Below, piece by piece: positions 27,293 through 35,731 of a stretch of 57,594 nt of DNA. How positions within the stretch are numbered: position 1 is the stretch's first letter; the number at the start of each line of letters is the position of its first letter. A program made the position numbers and the translations under genes. The stretch spans positions 1 through 57,594 of the forward strand of contig VGVR01000020.1 in the NCBI GenBank assembly GCA_016873995.1, in the 5' to 3' direction. Below the pieces are notes generated by a model. The model did not search any database, was not told the DNA's origin, and saw nothing but the letters and a program-made list of their open reading frames with translations. The DNA is from Gemmatimonadota bacterium (lineage in GTDB: Bacteria > Gemmatimonadota > Gemmatimonadetes > Longimicrobiales > Gaopeijiaceae).

Positions 27293-29272
27293 ATGGTTCG
27301 GCAGCTCACAGCGATCATGTTCACCGACATGGCCGGCTATACCGCGCTGATGCAGCAAGACGAGCGTCAGGCGAAAGCGAACCGCGACCGGCAGCGGGGC
27401 GTGCTCGAGGAGCGGATCCGGGCCCACGGCGGACGCATCCTCCAGTACTACGGTGACGGTACCTTGTCGGTGTTCGTCAGCGCGATCGCGGCAGTGCGCT
27501 GCGCCATCGAGGTGCAGGAGAGCCTCCGGGGCGCACCCCCGGTTCCTCTGCGCATCGGCACCCATACGGGAGACGTCGTCCACGACGAGGAGGGCGTATT
27601 CGGGGACGGGGTGAACGTCGCCTCGCGCATCCAGGGGATGTCCGTCCCGGGCGGCGCCCTGATTTCCGGGAAGGTATTCGACGAAGTGAAGAACCATCCC
27701 GACATCAGGACCCGCGGGCTCGGCGCGTTCAACCTCAAGCACGTGCAGCACCCGATGCAGGTGTTCGCCCTCGTGAACGAAGGACTGGCGGTGCCCTCCG
27801 AGTCGGATCTGGCCGCGGGTCGCATCGGCACGGCGAAGAGCGTCGCGGTTCTGCCGTTCCTCAACTTGAGCGCCGACCCGGAGAACGAGTTCTTCAGCGA
27901 TGGCATCACGGAAGACATCATCAACGCCCTGACGCGCATCAACGGCCTGAAGGTCACCGCCCGGACTTCCTCGTTCGCCTTCAAGAAGCGGGCGGAGGAC
28001 GTGCGCCAGATCGCCGAGCAGCTCGGCGTCACCCACGTGCTCGAGGGGTCGGTGCGCAGAGCCGGAAATCGGGTACGCGTGACGGCTCAGCTCATCACCG
28101 CGGTCGACGGATACCATCTGTTCGCGGAGAACTACGACCGCAGCGTGGAGGACGTGTTCGCCGTCCAGGTGGAGATCGCGACCGCGATCGTGGAGCAGCT
28201 CAGCGACCACCTGGGCCCGGTGCGCACCGGCGGCACTGCTAGGCCCGTCGCCACCCCCCACTCGCACGACACCGAAGCGCACGTCGAGTACCTGAAAGGA
28301 CGCTTCGCATTCGCGCGCTTCTCCCCAGAGAGCTCGCGACGAGCCATCCGCCACTTCGAGCGCTCGATCGAGATGTCGGTCGAGCCTAGCCACCCTGACC
28401 ATGCGTCCGCCGAGTGCGCCCTCCCCTATACTGGGCTGGCCAGCGCCTACGTCTTTCTCGGCGCGATTGGGCACATGCGGGCGGAGGACGCGTTCGGCGC
28501 GGCGGAGTCCGCTGCCCGCCGCGCGTTGGCGCTCGAGCCAGACGGCGGCCCCTCCCACGTGGCCCTGGCGATGGTCGAGCTCTTCTACCGCTGGAACCTC
28601 GACGCTGCATACCGCTCCCTGCAAAAAGCGCTGAGTCTCACGCCGGGTGCGCCCGAGGCTCATCACGTCTACAGCCTCTATCTCAGCTCGATAGGCGAGT
28701 TCGAAGAGGCGCTCGAGGAGGCGCACACCACGATTCAACTCGATCCCCTCTCCAGCACGTACAACAACTGGCTCGCCCAATGCCTGGCCAACGGCGGATA
28801 CCTGGACGAGGCACGGGATCTCATCGAGCGAACCATCGCGGCCGACCCACTCTTCCGCGCGGCCACCGAGACGCTCGGCTGGATCCACGTCCTCCGCGGC
28901 GACTACGAGGCGGCCATCACGGCGATGGAGCAGCTCCCGCTGAAGGCGGGCCTCGAGTACGCCTCGGCCGCGGATCGCGGTCACGTCTACGCCAAGCTCG
29001 GCCGGACGGACGACGCGCGCCGCATGCTCGCACTCTTGGAGGCCCGACAACTGGCCCAACCGGAGGTCACGCTCGACTGGGACTTCGCCATCGTCTACGA
29101 GGGTCTCGGAGATCGAGATCGCGCCATCGAGTACCTGCACCGCGCGGTCGATCGGCGCTTGGGCTCCGCCATCATGATGGCCTCGTTCGCCTCCCTTCGA
29201 GGCATGTGGGAAGATCCGCGCTTCCACGCCGTTCTCGATCGGGTCGGGGTCCCCCGCCCGGCCCTGGTTTGA
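27293..29272 (+). CDS. Adenylate/guanylate cyclase-domain protein with TolB-like and TPR regions
   Basis: A 659-residue multidomain regulator. Residues ~1-175 are a class III nucleotide cyclase domain beginning MVRQLTAIMFTDMAGYT, with metal Asp in FTDMAGYT and YYGDGTLSVF. Residues ~185-330 match the TolB/FlgO-like domain often found after such cyclases (VAVLPFLNLS, FSDGITEDIINAL, VLEGSVRRAG). Residues ~340-650 hold several tetratricopeptide repeats. There is no transmembrane segment. These fusions are frequent in Gemmatimonadota and Acidobacteriota; whether the cyclase is active is not certain. ATG 27293 is preferred because homologues start directly with this motif; the frame is open upstream through the terminator. 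Confidence 0.85.
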   Translation: MVRQLTAIMFTDMAGYTALMQQDERQAKANRDRQRGVLEERIRAHGGRILQYYGDGTLSVFVSAIAAVRCAIEVQESLRGAPPVPLRIGTHTGDVVHDEEGVFGDGVNVASRIQGMSVPGGALISGKVFDEVKNHPDIRTRGLGAFNLKHVQHPMQVFALVNEGLAVPSESDLAAGRIGTAKSVAVLPFLNLSADPENEFFSDGITEDIINALTRINGLKVTARTSSFAFKKRAEDVRQIAEQLGVTHVLEGSVRRAGNRVRVTAQLITAVDGYHLFAENYDRSVEDVFAVQVEIATAIVEQLSDHLGPVRTGGTARPVATPHSHDTEAHVEYLKGRFAFARFSPESSRRAIRHFERSIEMSVEPSHPDHASAECALPYTGLASAYVFLGAIGHMRAEDAFGAAESAARRALALEPDGGPSHVALAMVELFYRWNLDAAYRSLQKALSLTPGAPEAHHVYSLYLSSIGEFEEALEEAHTTIQLDPLSSTYNNWLAQCLANGGYLDEARDLIERTIAADPLFRAATETLGWIHVLRGDYEAAITAMEQLPLKAGLEYASAADRGHVYAKLGRTDDARRMLALLEARQLAQPEVTLDWDFAIVYEGLGDRDRAIEYLHRAVDRRLGSAIMMASFASLRGMWEDPRFHAVLDRVGVPRPALV

Positions 29273-29295
29273 GCGCCCGAGAGTCGCCGCAATCC

Positions 29296-30576
29296 ATGAC
29301 CATGTTCGTCAGCACGCGGGGCGGAAGCCCGGTCTCCCTCGCCGAAGCCCTCTTCGCTGGGCTCGCGCCCGACGGCGGGCTCTTCGTGCCCACCTCGATC
29401 GGGGCGCTCGGTGACGCTCCTGCCGAGTCGAGCGGCCTGGCCGACACGGCGCGCTGGGCAGCTCCACGCCTCCTTCCGGGCATCGACGGCGACGTGTTGG
29501 AGCGCTCGGCCGCAGCCGCGCTCGACTTCCCGCTCCCGCTCGTCGAGCTCGCACCGGATCTATACGTACTCGAGCTCTTCCACGGCCCGACACACGCCTT
29601 CAAGGACGTCGGCGCGCGCTTCATGGCCCGGCTCATGTCGGAGCTCGACACCGGCGGCGACACGCGCACGGTGCTCGTGGCGACTTCCGGCGACACCGGC
29701 AGCGCGGTCGCCCACGCGTTCCACGGGTTGGCCGGCTATCGCGTCGTCGTGCTCTTCCCGAAGGATGGCGTGAGTGCCCGGCAACGCCGCCAGATGACGA
29801 CGCTGGGAGGGAACGTGCGCGCGCTCGCGGTCGCTGGAACGTTCGACGACTGCCAGCGCCTGGCCAAGGCCGCATTCGGCGACACCCGCCTGCGTGCGCG
29901 GCATCGCCTGACCTCGGCGAACTCGATCAACATCGGCCGGCTCCTGCCGCAGACGTTCTACTACATCCACGCGGCGATCCAGCTGGGGTGGTCGACTCGG
30001 CGCGCCCGTTTCGTGGTGCCCTCCGGCAACCTCGGCAACCTGTGCGGCGGCCTCATCGCCCACCGAGCCGGCATGCCGAACCGCGGGTTCGTGGCGGCGA
30101 TGAATGTGAACCGCGCGTTCGCGGACTTCCTGGGCGCCTGTGAGTTCGAGCCGCGTGCCTCCATCCCCACCTACTCGAACGCGATGGACGTCGGAGACCC
30201 CAGCAACATAGAGCGCATCCGCTGGCTCTATCGAGACGACCCGGCTCGCTTGCGGCGGGAAGTGTCCGGCGTGTCGGTGACGGACGCCGAAACGAGCGCT
30301 ACCATCGCCGAGGTCTACGCGCGCACGGGCTACATGCTCGACCCGCACGGTGCCGTGGGCGTCCGCGCACATCAACGCTGTGCCGACCCAGGGCGAGGCC
30401 CCTCGGTCGTGCTCGCGACCGCACATCCCGCGAAGTTCCCCGACGTCGTCGAGAAGGCCATCGGCCGGTCCGTCCCCCTTCCCCCCGGCATCGCGTCCGT
30501 GATGTCGGCCGAGGAGCACATGCAGCACATCGCCGCGGATCTCGGCGCGCTCGGCGCCGCACTCGAGACCCCATGA
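29296..30576 (+). CDS. thrC: Threonine synthase
   Basis: PLP enzyme converting O-phosphohomoserine to threonine, 426 residues. The cofactor lysine is K103 in HGPTHAFKDVGARFM, the phosphate loop is SGDTGSAVAHAF, and PSGNLGNLCGG and SNAMDVGDPSN are typical. The start is ATG 29296, with a second in-frame ATG two codons later. It overlaps thrB by 4 nt (ATGA), so the two last steps of threonine synthesis are encoded together in the order C-B. The gene follows the cyclase/TPR gene by 23 nt. Confidence 0.95.
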   Translation: MTMFVSTRGGSPVSLAEALFAGLAPDGGLFVPTSIGALGDAPAESSGLADTARWAAPRLLPGIDGDVLERSAAAALDFPLPLVELAPDLYVLELFHGPTHAFKDVGARFMARLMSELDTGGDTRTVLVATSGDTGSAVAHAFHGLAGYRVVVLFPKDGVSARQRRQMTTLGGNVRALAVAGTFDDCQRLAKAAFGDTRLRARHRLTSANSINIGRLLPQTFYYIHAAIQLGWSTRRARFVVPSGNLGNLCGGLIAHRAGMPNRGFVAAMNVNRAFADFLGACEFEPRASIPTYSNAMDVGDPSNIERIRWLYRDDPARLRREVSGVSVTDAETSATIAEVYARTGYMLDPHGAVGVRAHQRCADPGRGPSVVLATAHPAKFPDVVEKAIGRSVPLPPGIASVMSAEEHMQHIAADLGALGAALETP

Positions 30577-31490
30577 CTCGGCCACTCGTCGCGGCACGTG
30601 TGCGCGTGCCTTGCTCGACGTCGAATCTCGGCTCGGGCTACGACACCATCGGCCTCGCGCTCGACCGCTACTTGGAAGTGGCCTTCGAGCCGACCGATGG
30701 ATCGGGACTCGAGATCCAGCGACACGGCACGCTCGCCGGATTGAGCGGCGAGGATCTCGTCGCCACGACGTTCCGCGACCAGGTTCGCCTGCAGGGTGGC
30801 TCGGCGGCTGGAATCATGATTCTCAGCTCGTCGATTCCGGTGGCGCGGGGTCTCGGCTCGTCTGCAGCTGCCATGCTCGCCGGATACGACCTCGCCCGCG
30901 CCGCGCTCGGGTTGCCACGGCAGGATCAAGGGGCGTTCGACCTGGCGCTCGACCGCGAGGGGCACGGCGACAACGCCGCGCCCTGTCTCTACGGTGGCCT
31001 GCGTGCGGTCGCCACCACGGCCGACGGCACCGTCGTCATCCGGCTCAACCTCTCGGAGTCGGTGGGATTCGCATACGCCGCGCCCGCGTTTCGCCTCACC
31101 ACGGAGTCCGCCCGCAGCGCGCTGCCCAAGAAAGTGCCCCACAAGGTCGCGGCGGCTTCCCTCGGTCGTCTCGCGGCGCTCATCCGGGGCCTCGCGGAAG
31201 GCCGACCCGAGCTCATCAGGATCGGCGTGAAGGACGAGCTGCACGTCCCTTACCGGCTTCCCCTCATTCCCAGCGCTGCGGCAGCCATGTCCGCCGCGAC
31301 CGACGCTGGGGCATGGGCCGTGACCGTTTCGGGTGCGGGGTCGGGCCTGATCGCGATGTGTGAGCGCGAGCGGGCCGCCGGAATCGCCGCGGCCATGCGC
31401 ACCGTCTTCGATGCGGGGGCAGATGACCAGGAGTGCGTCGGGTTCCCCGTACAGCCCGACTACGAAGGACTGCAGCGCCTCGCTCCCTGA
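30573..31490 (+). CDS. thrB: Homoserine kinase
   Basis: GHMP-family kinase that phosphorylates homoserine, giving the substrate of ThrC. It is 305 residues. The N-terminal VRVPCSTSNLGSGYDTIGLAL and the ATP-binding PVARGLGSSAAA (~89-100) are diagnostic, and the C-terminal GHMP motif TVSGAGSGLIA is present. The ATG at 30573 overlaps thrC. Aspartate kinase and homoserine dehydrogenase genes are not in the window. Confidence 0.95.
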   Translation: MTRPLVAARVRVPCSTSNLGSGYDTIGLALDRYLEVAFEPTDGSGLEIQRHGTLAGLSGEDLVATTFRDQVRLQGGSAAGIMILSSSIPVARGLGSSAAAMLAGYDLARAALGLPRQDQGAFDLALDREGHGDNAAPCLYGGLRAVATTADGTVVIRLNLSESVGFAYAAPAFRLTTESARSALPKKVPHKVAAASLGRLAALIRGLAEGRPELIRIGVKDELHVPYRLPLIPSAAAAMSAATDAGAWAVTVSGAGSGLIAMCERERAAGIAAAMRTVFDAGADDQECVGFPVQPDYEGLQRLAP

Positions 31491-31513
31491 AGGCCTCCCG
31501 GGCCCCGCTCAGG

Positions 31514-32833
31514 TCACGGGCGAGGCTCGCTCACGTCACGAAGCGTCGCTCGACTCGCGACCGCGAGGTACGCGTTGCTCGCGATCCTTCCGACCAGGAA
31601 CGCGACGAAGGCCGCCGTAACGCCGACAAGGAGCGCCCCCCAACCGAGGGCGAGGAAGCACGCTGCGATCGCGCCCACCTCGATCGCGCTCGCCACCGTG
31701 ATGGGTCGCGTCCGCCGCCCCTCGACCAGAATCGCGCGCTGCAGGGAGAGCTGGACCGTGAGCGCCGGCATGAGAACGACGAAGAGCACGGGCGTCAGGG
31801 CGTACGCGGCCAGATCCTCGGTGAGGCCCGAGACGGTCTGGAAGTAGATCGGGGACAGCGGAGTGAGGGCCACCAGCGCGAGCCCGCCGGAGGTGGCGAG
31901 GCCGAGCGTGCGACCGAAGCGTCGCAGCTCGGGCAGGTGGACGAAGCGATCGCCCATGAGCGCGATCGCGGCATCCTGATACGCGAGTCCGAACGAACGG
32001 AAGACGAACGAGAGCGCCTGCACGACGGGGAAGACCGCCAGCGACTCGACCGGCGCCACGCCGCGCCCCATGAAGAACGTCAGCAGTGGGTGGATCGACA
32101 GAGCGATTACCGACGTGAGCGCGAGGGGGGCATAGAAGCTGATGATCTCTCGGTAGCGAAGGGTGCTCGGCGCCGGACCGTCGAGCTCACCCGCGAGCAA
32201 CGCGCGTACCGCCGGACCCGCCATCCAGCGCGCCACCAACGCCTCCACGCAGACGCCGCTCGCGAGCGCGAACGCAGCGAGGGACGCGCCGGGGAGATCG
32301 AGCGTGAACGCGCCGACGAGTGCGACGCTCGCCATCGTCAGCAACCGGACAATCGTGCCGTACGCGACCAGATGAGTCCGCCCGGTGCGGATGAGCACGC
32401 CCTGGAAGAAGCGCCGATACCCGATCGCTGCGGGCCACGGAATGAAGAACCAGAGCGCGCCGTACGTCACCTCGGACACGGCCGCGGGCAGCCCCATCAG
32501 GTCGTTGGCCACCCAGTGGTAGACCGGGGGCACGAGCAGCAAGAGCAGCAGGCCGGTGGTCGCGGCCTCGAGCGTGCGCGAGAACGCCCGGAGCTTCAGG
32601 TAACTCGCGCGGTCCGGCGCGAGCGCCGTGGCCGCGCTCATGAGCATCATGACCGGACCCTCGATGAGGATGGCCAAAGCCCAGGCCACGCCGTGCGCCG
32701 CGAGGTTGTAGGTGGCGTCCGGAAGGCGCGCGATGACCGCAGCGAGGAGAGGGCCCTCCGTCGCCATCATGAGCCACGTCGCGGCCAGCGGGCCCCAGAA
32801 CGCGAGAATCGAGCGTTGTGAGTGCGGCTGCAA
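31514..32833 (-). CDS. ANK/MATE-like polytopic membrane transporter
   Basis: A 439-residue protein with about twelve hydrophobic helices in two halves, as in the MOP flippase superfamily. The opening FWGPLAATWLMMATEGPLLAAVIARL and YNLAAHGVAWALAILIEGPVMMLMSA strongly recall the progressive ankylosis (ANK) family of vertebrates, which has bacterial relatives. Eukaryotic ANK proteins affect export of ATP, citrate or pyrophosphate; no bacterial substrate is known to me. Convergent with thrB (23 nt between stops) and upstream of a tandem-repeat region on its own strand. Confidence 0.7.
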   Translation of the reverse strand: MQPHSQRSILAFWGPLAATWLMMATEGPLLAAVIARLPDATYNLAAHGVAWALAILIEGPVMMLMSAATALAPDRASYLKLRAFSRTLEAATTGLLLLLLVPPVYHWVANDLMGLPAAVSEVTYGALWFFIPWPAAIGYRRFFQGVLIRTGRTHLVAYGTIVRLLTMASVALVGAFTLDLPGASLAAFALASGVCVEALVARWMAGPAVRALLAGELDGPAPSTLRYREIISFYAPLALTSVIALSIHPLLTFFMGRGVAPVESLAVFPVVQALSFVFRSFGLAYQDAAIALMGDRFVHLPELRRFGRTLGLATSGGLALVALTPLSPIYFQTVSGLTEDLAAYALTPVLFVVLMPALTVQLSLQRAILVEGRRTRPITVASAIEVGAIAACFLALGWGALLVGVTAAFVAFLVGRIASNAYLAVASRATLRDVSEPRP

Positions 32834-32893
32834 CGGCGTGAGGGGAGGCGGGGTCGGGGCGCCGGAAGATGACGGCCGCGACCGAGCCCGTCT

Positions 32894-32961
32894 ACTTCGA
32901 GCTCACCGCTTCATCGAGCTCATCGCCTCATCGAGGTCATCGCCTCATCGAGCTCATCGCT
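32894..32961. repeat. Four tandem 17-bp units at the ridA 3' end
   Basis: Units of consensus tcatcgagctcatcgcc occupy 32894-32910 (divergent), 32911-32927, 32928-32944 and 32945-32961. The last unit overlaps the ridA stop codon (TGA 32954-32956). On the minus strand the units follow the coding end. No function is evident. Confidence 0.7.
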
Positions 32962-33379
32962 TCACGGCGATACCGAGCACCTCGAAGCGAGCATTGTTCA
33001 GGAGCGGGCCGGAACCGAGGAATGCGCGTGCGGGGAACTCGCGGGTGAAATAGGTCCGATAGGTCGTGTTGAAGGCGGCATAGTCCGCCAGGTCGGCGGC
33101 GAAGATCTGCACCGAGACGAGATCGTCCATCGTCATGCCCGCGGCCTCCAGTGTCGCCTTGATGCTGTCGAGGGCCGCGCGCGCAGCCTCCTCCGGAGTC
33201 GCCCCGGCTCCCAGCACGCCCGACAGGTAGAGCGTGTTGCCGACCAACACAGCCCCCGAGAAGGGGAGCCCTCCCGTTTGGCTCGCGGAACGGCCGTTGA
33301 TGTACTGACGGGTCTGCTGGGCCGATGCAGAGGAGGACAAGGCCAGCAGGAGCAGGGTCGACAGAATGGCGGTGCGCAT
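32954..33379 (-). CDS. RidA/YjgF family protein with signal peptide
   Basis: A 141-residue protein: a signal peptide (residues 1-20, ending SSSASAQ) followed by a RidA domain with GGLPFSGAVLVGNTLYLSG, EEAARAALDSIKATLEAAG and the C-terminal RFEVLGIAVKR. Cytosolic RidA deaminates reactive enamines; an exported version must act in the periplasm on an unknown compound. The ATG at 33379 is chosen because GAGG ends 9 nt before it, whereas the upstream ATG 33388 directly abuts that ribosome site. Confidence 0.82.
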   Translation of the reverse strand: MRTAILSTLLLLALSSSASAQQTRQYINGRSASQTGGLPFSGAVLVGNTLYLSGVLGAGATPEEAARAALDSIKATLEAAGMTMDDLVSVQIFAADLADYAAFNTTYRTYFTREFPARAFLGSGPLLNNARFEVLGIAVKR

Positions 33380-33547
33380 GTGGTACATCCTCGGAGAAGT
33401 GCCGTTCTCAGGGCGTGACGGCCGGATCGTAGGGCGGGTCGGGACGTCCGGGCAAGCCTCCCGGGGGCTGATTCACAACACTCTGTCACTCCTTCCGACT
33501 CGGTGTACCTTGGGAAGGTCTCGTCGACTTCCGCAGTCGGAGAAAGG

Positions 33548-34501
33548 GTGCCCCCAGCTCCTTTGCCCGAAAATGAAGGCCAGCGCCTGAAAGCCCTCCA
33601 CGCGCTGGACATTCTCGACACGCCCCCCGAAGAAAGGTTCGATCGCCTGACCCGCGTGGCGCGGCGGCTGTTCGACACACCCATCGCGCTCATGAGCCTC
33701 GTGGACTAGAACCGTCAGTGGTTCAAGTCTCGGCCTGGGCTCGACTTCCCGGAGACACCCCGCGACCACTCGTTCTGCGCGCACGCCATCCTCGGCGAAG
33801 GGGTCTTCGTCGTTCCCGATGCGCTTGCAGACGACCGGTTTCGTGACAGTCCGCTCGTCACCAGCTTCCCGGAGATCCGCTTCTACGCCGGGTGCCCTGT
33901 AAAGGCCCCCGACGGAAGCGCTCTCGGTACCCTGTGCGTGATCGATCACGAGCCGCGTGAGGTCGAGCTCGGAGACGTGGACGCGCTCCGCGACCTGGCC
34001 GGAATGGCGGAGCAAGAGCTCAAGACCCTGGCTCTCGCTACCATCGACGAGCTCAGCGGTCTGACCAATCGGAGAGGCTTCGATGCCATCGCTTCCCATA
34101 CCATCGCGGTGTGCCAACGGGCCGATAAGCCGGCCACCCTGATGCTCTTCGACCTCAACGGGTTCAAGCAGGTCAACGACACCTTGGGACACGCCGCCGG
34201 CGATCGACTCCTGCAGAGGTTATCGCGCGAGCTGCGTGCGACGTTCCGCGACTCCGACGTCGTGGCGCGGTTCGGCGGCGACGAGTTCTGCGTGCTGCTC
34301 AGCGGCGCGACCGCCATCGACGTGCAACGCCCGCTGTCGATCCTGCTCGATCGACTCGAGAAGAGTGGGGAGAAGCCACCCATCGTGTTCAGCGTAGGCG
34401 CAGCGACGTACGATCGTCAGAAGCACGAAACCGTCGCGCACCTCGTGCAAGAAGCCGACATCGCGATGTATCGGTAGAAGAAGGCTCGCGCGGCACACTG
34501 A
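33548..34501 (+). pseudogene. GAF-GGDEF diguanylate cyclase gene with two in-frame TAG codons
   Basis: From GTG 33548 (ribosome site GGAG 5 nt upstream) the frame runs 317 codons to TGA 34499-34501, broken only by TAG at 33707-33709 and TAG at 34475-34477. Residues ~10-165 are a GAF domain with ILDTPPEERFDRLTR, ALMSLVD, then after the first TAG NRQWFKS, and FCAHAIL. Residues ~170-310 are a GGDEF domain with DELSGLTNRRGF, DLNGFKQVND and FGGDEFCVLL. The second TAG falls in the normal ending MYR.KKARAAH. No frameshift occurs, and both stops replace single residues in otherwise well-conserved text. A full product would synthesise cyclic di-GMP. Confidence 0.75.
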
Positions 34502-34510
34502 ACGAACAAG

Positions 34511-34536
34511 CCCCCCAGGCCGAATGGCCTGGAGGG
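34511..34536 (-). terminator. Terminator of the tRNA array
   Basis: Stem of 11 pairs with one mismatch (ccccccaggcc / ggcctggaggg) and a GAAT loop, 8 nt past the last tRNA on the minus strand, followed on that strand by CTTGTTCGTTC. It may also serve the converging GGDEF gene. Confidence 0.75.
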
Positions 34537-34543
34537 CGGTGGA

Positions 34544-34625
34544 CGGAGCGCGAGGGATTCGAACCCCCAAGCCCTTTCGGGCGCTCGCTTTCGAGGCGAG
34601 TGCATTACCGTTCTGCCAGCGCTCC
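34544..34625 (-). tRNA. tRNA-Ser(CGA)
   Basis: Cloverleaf with acceptor GGAGCGC/GCGCTCC, anticodon loop CTCGAAA (CGA), long serine-type variable arm, T-loop TTCGAAT and discriminator G. CCA is not encoded. Last gene of the minus-strand array. Confidence 0.95.
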
Positions 34626-34710
34626 ACGAGCTCGGGTCATGGCGTGTGGGGGTGGCTCGGCACCGGGTCGGTGAGTTTCAGCTGAAACTGACCTCTGTGT
34701 TCGCGGCGAC

Positions 34711-34730
34711 GCCTCATCGGGGCGCCCGGA
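34711..34730. repeat. Copy of the tRNA-Pro(CGG) 3' end
   Basis: The 20 nt cctcatcggggcgcccggat recur at 34861-34880, where they are the flank, acceptor and T-stem end of tRNA-Pro(CGG). About 75 nt further on is CTCGGCTCGAACC, the right edge seen in the other split T-arm repeats. Confidence 0.6.
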
Positions 34731-34866
34731 TGGATCTCCGTCGGCTTCGCCGACTCCGATCGTCTCGGCGGTCGACCTCCTGACTCCCCGTCTGCACTCC
34801 TGCGCCTCGGCTCGAACCTGCGGTTCGAACCCGGGCGCCGTTCACTAGCTGACTTCGACCTCCTCA

Positions 34867-34940
34867 TCGGGGCGCCCGGATTCGAACCGGGGACCTCTGC
34901 GTCCCGAACGCAGCGCTCTACCGGACTGAGCCACGCCCCG
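34867..34940 (-). tRNA. tRNA-Pro(CGG)
   Basis: Acceptor CGGGGCG/CGCCCCG, anticodon loop TTCGGGA (CGG), T-arm CCGG TTCGAAT CCGG, discriminator A. All arms pair. Confidence 0.95.
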
Positions 34941-34971
34941 GTACTACTGGGCCAAATCGACTTCGACCAAC

Positions 34972-35070
34972 GGATTCACGGCGCTTCGCGCCCGTGGCCT
35001 CGCGACTCCGTCGCTCGGCTCGAACCCACTCTGCGCTCTCTGCGAGAGCGCGTGGGTTCTCATCCCACGT
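34972..35070. repeat. Split T-arm repeat, short copy plus hairpin
   Basis: GGATTC (34972-34977), a 44-nt insert ending CGTCGCTCGGCTC, then GAACCCAC (35022-35029). An imperfect hairpin follows (gaacccac-tct-gcgctctc / gagagcgcgtgggttc) and then tcatcccacg. It lies on the 3' side of tRNA-Ser(GGA), whose T-stem is also GTGGG/CCCAC. Confidence 0.6.
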
Positions 35071-35092
35071 TCCCGAGATCGCTTATCAAGTA

Positions 35093-35176
35093 CGGACGGG
35101 GTGGGATTCGAACCCACGAGGACGTTAGTCCACACGATTTCCAATCGTGCGCCTTAAGCCACTCGGCCACCCGTCC
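35093..35176 (-). tRNA. tRNA-Ser(GGA)
   Basis: Acceptor GGACGGG/CCCGTCC, anticodon loop TTGGAAA (GGA), long variable arm TGGACTAACGTCCTC, T-arm GTGGG TTCGAAT CCCAC, discriminator G. Confidence 0.95.
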
Positions 35177-35219
35177 ACGCACGACTCCGATCGATCAGCC
35201 GCCCGTCGAACCCAGGCCC

Positions 35220-35239
35220 TGATTTTCCGCGGAAAATCA
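35220..35239. repeat. Perfect 20-bp palindrome
   Basis: tgattttccg / cggaaaatca, unusually AT-rich arms for this genome, in the spacer between tRNA-Ser(GGA) and tRNA-Ser(GCT). It could be a protein site or part of transcript processing. Confidence 0.6.
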
Positions 35240-35273
35240 CGCGGGCCGATTCGCTCTACGAGGGAGTGGGACG

Positions 35274-35302
35274 GAGCTCGCTGCACTCGGTGGTTCGCGA
35301 GT
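35274..35302. repeat. Partial copy of the T-arm insert
   Basis: AGCTCGCTGCACTCGG... to CGCGAGTG, a diverged copy of the first 30 nt of the insert at 35326, preceded by gagggagtggga, which copies the 3' end of tRNA-Ser(GCT). Confidence 0.5.
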
Positions 35303-35316
35303 GGCATCGAGGAGGA

Positions 35317-35403
35317 GTGGGATTCAGCTCGCTGCGCTCGCTGATCTCGCGAGTACATGTTGAGGCCCACCGTTCTCACGTCTGTCGCTCGGCTCGAACC
35401 CAC
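35317..35403. repeat. Split T-arm repeat, full copy
   Basis: GTGGGATTC (35317-35325), a 70-nt insert (35326-35395), then GAACCCAC (35396-35403). Joined without the insert, the flanks are exactly the T-arm of tRNA-Ser(GCT), which lies 67 nt further on. The preceding ggaggagtggg copies that tRNA's acceptor end. The insert's first 30 and last 14 nt match the copy at 43157-43225. Confidence 0.65.
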
Positions 35404-35436
35404 TATGCGCTCGCTTCGCGAGCGCATAGTGGGTTC
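35396..35436. repeat. Perfect 19-bp inverted repeat
   Basis: GAACCCACTATGCGCTCGC, loop TTC, then its exact complement ending GTGGGTTC. The left arm begins with the T-stem half that closes the split repeat. Confidence 0.85.
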
Positions 35437-35469
35437 TCATCCCACGTAGACCTGGTGACTTTCCGTAGA

Positions 35470-35556
35470 CGGAGGGAGTGGGATTCGAACCCACGCGGGC
35501 CTTGTGGGCCCAACGCCTTAGCAGGGCGCCGCCTTAAGCCTCTCGGCCATCCCTCC
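35470..35556 (-). tRNA. tRNA-Ser(GCT)
   Basis: Acceptor GGAGGGA/TCCCTCC, anticodon loop CTGCTAA (GCT), long variable arm, T-arm GTGGG TTCGAAT CCCAC, discriminator G. Confidence 0.95.
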
Positions 35557-35562
35557 AAGAAA

Positions 35563-35635
35563 TTGCCCCGCTAGGGCTCGAACCTAGAGTCTTCTGAGCC
35601 AGAGTCAGACGTGTTGCCAGTTACACCACGGGGCA
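35563..35635 (-). tRNA. tRNA-Gln(CTG)
   Basis: Acceptor TGCCCCG/CGGGGCA, anticodon stem TCTGA/TCAGA around CTCTGGC, giving CTG, T-arm CTAGG TTCGAGC CCTAG. Reads CAG; it is not an amber (CTA) suppressor. Confidence 0.94.
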
Positions 35636-35640
35636 GCAAG

Positions 35641-35713
35641 AGCCACCAGTCGGAATCGAACCGACGACCCCATCATTACGAATGATGTGCTCTACCGGCT
35701 GAGCTATGGTGGC
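35641..35713 (-). tRNA. tRNA-Thr(CGT)
   Basis: Acceptor GCCACCA/TGGTGGC, anticodon loop TTCGTAA (CGT), T-arm GTCGG TTCGATT CCGAC, discriminator T. Confidence 0.94.
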
Positions 35714-35731
35714 GCTGACCTACTTCGTCAG

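Noticed and set aside
33707..34477. Genome-wide reassignment of TAG to an amino acid
   Set aside because: At least ten apparently normal genes here end in TAG (for example at 7326, 11330, 12432, 13221, 13230, 17387, 27192, 38413, 55333 and 56066) with no conserved extension, and none of the 17 tRNAs has anticodon CTA. Local readthrough or nonsense mutation remains open.
35563..35635. tRNA-Gln read as a possible amber suppressor
   Set aside because: The anticodon loop is CTCTGGC, giving CTG. It reads CAG only.
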